Positions 7,553 through 12,967 of a DNA stretch of 12,967 nucleotides are shown in pieces. The position numbers and the translations under genes were made by a program. This DNA comes from Lobulomyces angularis (taxonomy: Eukaryota; Chytridiomycota; Chytridiomycetes; Lobulomycetales; Lobulomycetaceae): positions 1 through 12,967 of the forward strand of contig JADHYX010000348.1 of NCBI GenBank assembly GCA_027604685.1, written 5' to 3'. The notes under the pieces are model-generated. The model worked only from the letters and a program-made list of their open reading frames with translations, made no database searches and was not told where the DNA came from. Within the stretch, counting starts at the first letter, position 1. Every line of letters begins with the position of its first letter.

Positions 7553-8519
7553 ATGAGTGATAAAAATTTAATTGACAGGTTAAAAAAAAAGAAAATTTTT
7601 TTAAAAATTGTTATTTGCTGTGTTTTATTTAATAATATTATATTTATTTTTTAGTTTACCATATATAGATTTAGAGTACTCAAATGATCAGAGGTTAGCA
7701 CAAGAGGTTGACTTACTTATTGAAAAGGAAATGAAAAAGCGAAAACTTCCTGCCGAACCTAAAGAATATGAATTTAAAAATAATGTAAAATTACATAATA
7801 AATATATAAAAAATTTAAATTACAATTTTCAAAGAGTTGACGAATTTTTTTTTCTTTTTTTTTTTTAAAAAAAAAAATAAAAACTTTATGATTAACAAAA
7901 AAAAATTTATTTTTGTAGTCATCAAGTTCGATAAATAAATATTTAGAGAGAATATCAGAAGGGGAAAAATTGGATTCAATAAATGTAAGTCGCTTGCGAT
8001 TATTGGAACCATCAAACTTTGATGTAAAAGAATGGTCAGAGAGCTTAGATAATAGCTATGTACAACTGGAACACCAAAATTTAAGAATGCTAAATTTGGA
8101 ATTCCTTAGCAAATTTGGTCAAAATTTATGGTTGATTGCGAATTTTAATTTAGAAAGTTATTTAAAGGTAGACATATACATATATATTGTTTTTTTGTGT
8201 ATTTTGGCAATTTCTTTTTTTTTTGGTTATTTTTTTAGGTACTGAATAGTAAACTATTAGAAGTGAAAGACGAAATTAAATTATTAAATCGAAAAAGAAA
8301 AGAAGATCAAGTAATTTCTTTATTTCCTTCTAAATTGCCAATTAATTTATTTTATCTTTTTCTTTTGTTTTTATTCAGGTGAAAGGTGGTGATAAATTGT
8401 ACATTTTAAAACACAAAAAAGTCGATCTAATCAATAATTTAAACAAGGTCAATATTGCAAAAAAAAAATTACATTTGGAAGTTGAAAAATTGAGGAAAGA
8501 TTTGGAAAAAAAAAAATAG
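7553..8519 (+). CDS. BCAS2: BCAS2/SPF27 (Cwf7) pre-mRNA splicing factor
   Basis: Five exons (7553-7578, 7655-7835, 7919-8167, 8239-8310, 8379-8519) give 222 aa, close to the human protein's 225. BCAS2/SPF27 is a core subunit of the Prp19/NTC complex, needed for spliceosome activation. The start LIDSLPYID matches the family's ALPYxD signature. Residues 108-140, WSESLDNSYVQLEHQ then RMLNLEFLSKFGQNLW, are the family's strongest block. Residues 153-222 form a charged coiled coil rich in Lys, Glu and Leu. Introns 1 and 2 begin GTTAAA and GTTGAC instead of GTA; the joins are forced by phase and homology. The gene is divergent from MRPL33 and convergent with eIF4E. An AATAAA lies just after the stop. 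Confidence 0.95.
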
Positions 8520-8733
8520 TTTTTTTTGTGTAAATAAAGTAAAATTTGGGGAGTGGTTTTAATGGTTATGTAATCTTTATTTTAAATTAAAGCAAAGAAA
8601 TAAATTTAACTAATTTTTTACTTTTTTTATTTTAATTTTATTATTATTTTAAGGTGTAAAAAAAAAAAAAAATGCAAAAAAAAAAATATTTTTTTTATAA
8701 ATGAGATTTTTTTTTTTTTTTTTTTTTTTAATG
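8520..8733. terminator. Convergent 3' region between BCAS2 and eIF4E
   Basis: This 214-bp stretch holds the 3' ends of two convergent genes. An AATAAA at about 8532 serves the plus strand. A run of about 23 T at 8707-8729 sits immediately downstream of the eIF4E stop (a poly-A tract in its 3'UTR). Confidence 0.5.
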
Positions 8734-9622
8734 TTAGTGTTTTGGATGAAGCTCGTACTTGATAATTTCATTGGTTAAACCACATGCAATTTTGAAATGA
8801 CGTCTTAAATTAAACATTTTAAATTTAAGAGTTATTTGGAGAAAAAAAAAAAAATTACCCGATGGCTTCACATTTTTCCTGGTCAGCACCAGTCAACCAC
8901 AAATGAATTCTATCGTTTCCTTTTCTAATAGAGCAAACAGCACCACAAATTTCTTCACTAAAATCTGCAGTTTCTCCTATACAATTAAGCACCTTAAAAA
9001 ATAAAAATCAATAAACTTTTTTTTTAACATTTTTAACACTTTTTTGAGATTCTACCGTATTCAACCAGGAGCTATCTAATAGCTCATCTTTTCGTGATTT
9101 ATTTATTGTTACTGTCCACTTTCCACCATTCTCATTTTTTGGATCCTCCCACGCTGGTTTAATTCCATTCCGAAATAAGTAGTAATTTGCCTGTAGCGGA
9201 AGATTTGAAGGAGGAACTGCATGGTTATAAATGCTGTGTAAAATTTATTTTTATTTTTATTTATTTATAATTTTTTTTTTATTTTTTTTATTTTTATTGT
9301 TTTTATTTTTTAATTTTATTTTTAATAATTTACCCCCAAAAATCTTCAATTGTTTCAAAATCAATCATAGATTTTAAATGAATTTCCCACTGATTAGCGT
9401 TTGGCCTTTTGGTTGGATTATCAAACCATAAAGTCCATTTTGCATTTAAGGGATGCTTTACAGAAAAATTGATGGGATCATCAAATACGGTAATTCTAAA
9501 AAACAAAAAATAATAAATAAAATAATTAATAACAAAAAAAAAAAAATTATATTATTTTTTTATACTTTTTTTTTTTTTTTTTACCTTTCTTCCAGTGCAT
9601 CAGTTTCATTTGAATTACTCAT
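8734..9622 (-). CDS. eIF4E: Translation initiation factor eIF4E (cap-binding protein)
   Basis: Five exons (9585-9622, 9334-9495, 9056-9233, 8859-8992, 8734-8803) give 193 aa, near the usual ~200. It binds the mRNA 5' cap and recruits eIF4G. Key residues are visible: Trp49 and Trp95 that sandwich the cap guanine, Glu96 (AWEDP) that binds it, Arg149 and Trp158 (IRKGNDRIHLW) near the phosphates, and Trp66 in EDFWGIYNH on the eIF4G/4E-BP face. HPLNAKWTLWF, GGKWTVTI and the LIGE-like CIGET block also fit. The N-terminal tail is short. Introns 3 and 4 end in AAG rather than CAG/TAG. In-frame TAA just before the ATG fixes the start. A TTTTTTTAG ends 20 nt upstream and could close a 5'UTR intron. Confidence 0.95.
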
Positions 9623-9642
9623 TTATTTCACCCAAAAAATAA

Positions 9643-10235
9643 CTAAAAAAAGTAAATACTGAAGTTACACAAAAAAATTAAATAAATTAAATAAAAAAAA
9701 AATTTAGAATAACTTAAAAGAGGGAAAGAGAAGATATATATGTATATTTATAACATTTTATAAATTTAATTTAATTTAATTTTTTTTTTTTGTTTGGTTA
9801 TTTACCATGAATTTTTCATGACTTGGAAATTTTATTAATTAATTCTTTGAAATGTTTAAAAAAATATTTGATTTTTTAGTTTCTAAATATTGAGATTATT
9901 GATTTAATTTTAAAATTAATGATTGGGAATTTAAAATTAAATGTAAATTGATCATTAAGAATAATTATTTGGTAAATTTAAATCATAATAACTTTGAAAA
10001 AAAATTTTTTTTAAATTATAGTAAAAAAAAAAAATAGAAAATTTAAAGAATTTTTTTACATAAACTTAAATATAATATATTTTTTTTAAAATTTTTTTTT
10101 TCCTTTATTAAATTTTCTACAAAAAAAAAAATTTTTTTTTTTTTTTTTTTTTTTTAATAGATTGATGTTTTTAATTGTTATATAGAACATTAAAAAATAA
10201 AATAAAAAAACACAGAAAAACTGAAGTAAAATGAA
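9643..10235. other. AT-rich spacer between eIF4E and the next minus-strand gene
   Basis: Mostly homopolymer A/T and simple AT repeats. A donor-like GTAAAT at 9805 (-) after a short ATG-containing leader could pair with the acceptor at 9643 as a 163-nt 5'UTR intron of eIF4E. No coding region was recognised. Confidence 0.45.
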
Positions 10236-11420
10236 TCAACATTTACTTTCTCTAAATCCACTGGTTATAGAGGCATCCATACCACTTTTACTATTGGAAC
10301 TTGCTACTTTCTTGGTTTTGTTAGAAAATCCAACTCTGTATTTAACCAATCTTTCAAGGCAATAAGCGGTTAAGTTGATTTTGTAACTAAACACTATTAC
10401 ATATAAAGCCCTTGTGAAGAATAAAAAAAGTATTTAAGATAACAACAAGTTTTTTTTTTTTACCAGGTTGTATCAAATTTATAGTAAACCATACAAAAAA
10501 CTGCTGGAACAGTGCAGACATTGAGAAAAAGGATTAAAAGTGTATTTCTTAACATAGGACTTTCAATAAGAATGGTTTTCAAAGAATTTAGGTCGCTACA
10601 CTGTGGTAAAAAAAAAAAAAAAAATTAAGTATGAATAATTAGAAACAACCAATGTTTGCATTGATAAACAACATATAATTTTGTAATGATAATGAAATTA
10701 TTTTTATTTACCTGAGAGTAATTGTACACAAACATGAATGCTGCTATGAAATCTTGAAGGCCAATCATTGCGTCACCAATTAAATACAACCCATTTCCAT
10801 AGTCTGATGGATATGCTGGTAAGTTAGGAAAACTTAACATTTTTATTTTTTTTTTTAAAATAAAAAAAAAAAGTAGAAAACAAAATTAGATAAAAAAATA
10901 AGAAAAATAACAACTTACACAACAGGAATCCAAAACAAGAGATTTCCTCCAATAGCACAAGCAGTACCTGAAGCTATAAATGCAAACCAGATTATTTTAC
11001 TGGCCCTTGATAAATCACTGACAATTTCCAATCTTGCGTTAATATAATAAATTAAAAACGTTTTTGTCAAAGAGTCAAAGATTCCCTCAATTACGCCAAC
11101 TACATTAGCTGCAGGTACGTCGTAATAATATAGGAAATAACATGGCTATACGATTATAGTAGAAAAAAGAACGATTGAAACCTTCATTTATTTTTTTTAA
11201 ATATGTAGATAAATAATACCTGCCAAAAAAGTACTTGAGTAATAACCCACAATACACTAACAACTAGAGGGAGTTTGCCAATAGATTTTTTTTTTCTATA
11301 TTTCTTTAAAGAAAACGCGTTATAGAGTAAAACAACCGTCATCAATCCAAATTGGTATGACTCTGCTTGAAAGTAGATATTGGTGTCAACAATGCATTCC
11401 ACTTCGGTGGTATTTGACAT
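10236..11420 (-). CDS. Orphan protein with about seven membrane segments (B)
   Basis: Five exons (11220-11420, 10919-11145, 10712-10832, 10464-10600, 10236-10410) give 286 aa with every junction in phase (introns of 73, 86, 111 and 53 nt; acceptors TAG, AAG, CAG, AAG). Hydrophobic segments lie near residues 23-40, 49-66, 82-102, 116-140, 156-180, 203-222 and 229-247. The N-terminus has an NTT glycosylation sequon and is short. The C-tail from about residue 250 is Lys/Ser-rich and ends in Cys. Segments 1-3 resemble membrane protein A at 2792-3937: LLYNAF vs SLYNFYF, then a basic loop, then FDSLTKTF vs WDSLVILGK. I do not recognise the family; a receptor-like role is only suggested by topology. 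Confidence 0.8.
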
Positions 11421-12138
11421 TTTTTTGTTTTATATTTTTTTAATTTTTTTTTTTTTTTTAAAAAATTAATATATTTAAAATTTTGTAACTTTTTTTCTAA
11501 AAGTTCTTTATCAATATTTTTTTTTTTACAAAAAATTCTTGACAATTTTTTTTGGATTGGTTAGAGAAACATTATACATATTGTTTTTTTTACAAAAAAA
11601 AAAATTATATATTTTTTTTCTAGAAAATATGATTGATTGGTTATAGAATTTAGGAAAAACATTTCTAGAAAGTATTGTAAAAAAAATTAAAAATAAAAAT
11701 ACAAAAATTAAAAAAAAAAATACAAAAATTAAAAAAAAAAAATAAAAAACAAGGGAATTAAAAAAAAAAAAAATTCTTTTGGTCGTCTATCTTCTGATAA
11801 AATAATATTTAATTTTTTTTTTTTCTTCCATAGAAATTATTTAAGTGCTCCAAATTTAATTTTTTTTTCTTTTAAATTTATTTTTAAAAGCATTCTTATC
11901 ATAGATTAAGATTACGGTTAAAATAAAATTAAATTTAATGGTGGTAAGGAATAATTTACTCTTGGTGCTAAACTATAAAATAAACCTTCAAACTAGGAAT
12001 AAAAACTTTTATATTGATTCTAAATTGGCTTTATTGCAATGCAAACCTTTGTCAGTGAATATAACGCATTACTGGTGTTTCCCTCATTTAAACAATTTCA
12101 AGTCAACTTAATTTTAAATTAGTGATGGTTTTTAAAAA
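11421..12138. other. Low-complexity spacer
   Basis: Long A and T tracts, a duplicated ~21-nt unit (TACAAAAATT plus an A tract) around 11700-11741, and two similar GATTGGTTAKAGAA motifs about 75 bp apart (near 11564 and 11634). One 57-codon ORF at 11938-12111 is listed separately. Nothing else is recognisable. Confidence 0.5.
11938..12111 (+). CDS. Hypothetical 57-aa ORF
   Basis: An ATG-initiated 57-codon frame in a patch with few homopolymers. It begins MVVRNNLLLVLNYKINLQ and has a Cys/Trp-containing C-terminal part (HYWCFPHL). No family is recognised and an overlapping frame is also partly open, so it may be chance. Confidence 0.2.
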   Translation: MVVRNNLLLVLNYKINLQTRNKNFYIDSKLALLQCKPLSVNITHYWCFPHLNNFKST

Positions 12139-12967
12139 ATGAATTATCCATCGAGAAGCCTTTTAAGTTATAACACAAGAAAAATCATAATAAGTATTGG
12201 GTACTGATCTATATAAATATGCTTTATTGGTTCTATATCTACTATTATAGTAGCAGTTACTCTATATTTTATTTTACCAGTATAAGATATTATGTAAATA
12301 AAAGTAAAAAACACTGATTCTTTGATGCATTCATAGAAAAACTTACAAAATTAATTATTTTAATTTGCACTGCAACTTTTATAAAATTCTACAGTGAGGA
12401 GTTTACAGGAAGATTTGGTCTTGAGGAAAAAAGACCCCCTTTTCCTTACTTCAAGAGTTTAAAAAGAAAAGATTGTGATGTGATAAAATAACATGTTGTA
12501 CAATATAATCCAATCATTGTATTTTTTTTTCATATCGTATTTCCAAAAAATAAATAAAAAATAAAACGGACTGTTAATTTTAATCAAGGAAAAAAAAATA
12601 TCTGATAATGTAATTTTTCAGCAACAATTTGACTCAAGTTCTTTGATAATTGCTTTTTGGGCAACTGTCACTGGGTAAGAAACATACAGTTAAAACAAAA
12701 AAACAAAAATAAAAATTCAAGGATATACACAGCGGGAAAGGTTACTAGAGGAATTATGAATTCGTACAAATCTCACCTCAAAAAAAATTTAATAAAACTG
12801 TCACAAAATCAACCAAGGGAATCAAAGTTAAAAATGTTTTATGTTTACATTTACATAAATGAAAAAAATTTTCAAATTTTTTTGTTGATAGTATTTGCCT
12901 TGGTCTGTGGTATCTGGGGTTAGTAACTAAAAAAAAATAAAATCATCTTTTAAAACAATTAACTAAT
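12139..12967 (+). CDS. Partial multi-pass membrane protein gene, running off the right edge
   Basis: The supported part is exons 12337-12479, 12622-12674 and 12722 to about 12918. The intron 12675-12721 (GTAAGA...CAAG, 47 nt) and the acceptor TTTTTCAG at 12621 are good, and the phases match. They encode a membrane segment (KLIILICTATFIKFY), a polar loop, a second segment across the splice (SSLIIAFWATVTG/IYTAGKV), a basic loop (SHLKKNLIKL) and a third segment (FLLIVFALVCGIWG). A GTTAGT donor at 12919 may continue the gene beyond the window; otherwise it stops at 12923. Two upstream mini-exons (12139-12200, 12251-12279) starting at an ATG join in phase but are weakly supported, and the 142-nt intron 12480-12621 is long for this window. 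Family unknown; it resembles the two other orphan membrane proteins here in texture. Confidence 0.45.

Noticed and set aside
9453..9662. Plus-strand ORF opposite the first eIF4E intron
   Set aside because: It is mostly Lys/Ile/Phe homopolymer translation and overlaps eIF4E exons antisense.
11342..11545. Lys-rich minus-strand ORF over the start of membrane protein B
   Set aside because: It is a poly-A translation in another frame of the exon; no start context or family.
11810..11860. Short minus-strand ATG frame (MEEKKKIKYYFIRR)
   Set aside because: Fourteen codons from an A tract, with no acceptable splice continuation found.
1..12967. tRNA, rRNA, CRISPR arrays or bacterial operons
   Set aside because: No tRNA B-box-like signal, rRNA segment or spaced direct-repeat array was seen; the spliced eukaryotic genes rule out a prokaryotic source.

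Overview
The window looks like a nuclear contig from an AT-rich fungus, probably an early-diverging (chytrid- or Rozella-like) lineage. Genes carry many short GT-AG introns of about 47-142 nt. Poly(A) and poly(T) tracts of up to about 23 nt fill introns and spacers. One gene belongs to a secreted protein family that I know only from fungi. The lineage is an inference; no rRNA or other phylogenetic marker is present. All spliced models were built by hand from splice signals, reading phase and family similarity, and no transcript evidence was available.

Layout, left to right. Positions 1-540 hold a short tandem repeat and a GC-richer open frame with no ATG. Positions 594-1866 (+) encode a secreted fungal protein with 26 exact DQQNN repeats and a basic tail. 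Positions 2085-2757 (-) are a broken Tc1/mariner-like transposase. Positions 2792-3937 (-) encode an orphan protein with about seven membrane segments, divergent from a four-exon acyltransferase-3 family membrane enzyme (4447-5869, +). Positions 5870-7139 are an AT-rich spacer with three hairpins and one small ORF. Positions 7140-7448 (-) encode mitochondrial ribosomal protein bL33m in three tiny exons. It shares a 104-bp A/T-only-like divergent promoter region with a five-exon BCAS2/SPF27 spliceosome gene (7553-8519, +). Positions 8734-9622 (-) encode five-exon eIF4E, convergent with BCAS2. Positions 10236-11420 (-) encode a second orphan seven-membrane-segment protein in five exons. Positions 11421-12138 are mostly low complexity with one 57-codon ORF. 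The right edge (about 12139 to beyond the window) carries a plausible partial multi-pass membrane gene on +.

Three genes are core informational functions: bL33m in mitochondrial translation, BCAS2 in the Prp19/NTC spliceosome complex, and eIF4E in cap binding. The rest concerns the cell surface or membranes: a repeat-bearing secreted protein, an acyltransferase, and two or three orphan multi-pass proteins with receptor-like topology. The best candidates for undescribed biology are the orphan multi-pass proteins, the DQQNN-repeat secreted protein and the wobble-conserved hairpins at 6269-6361 and 6548-6622.
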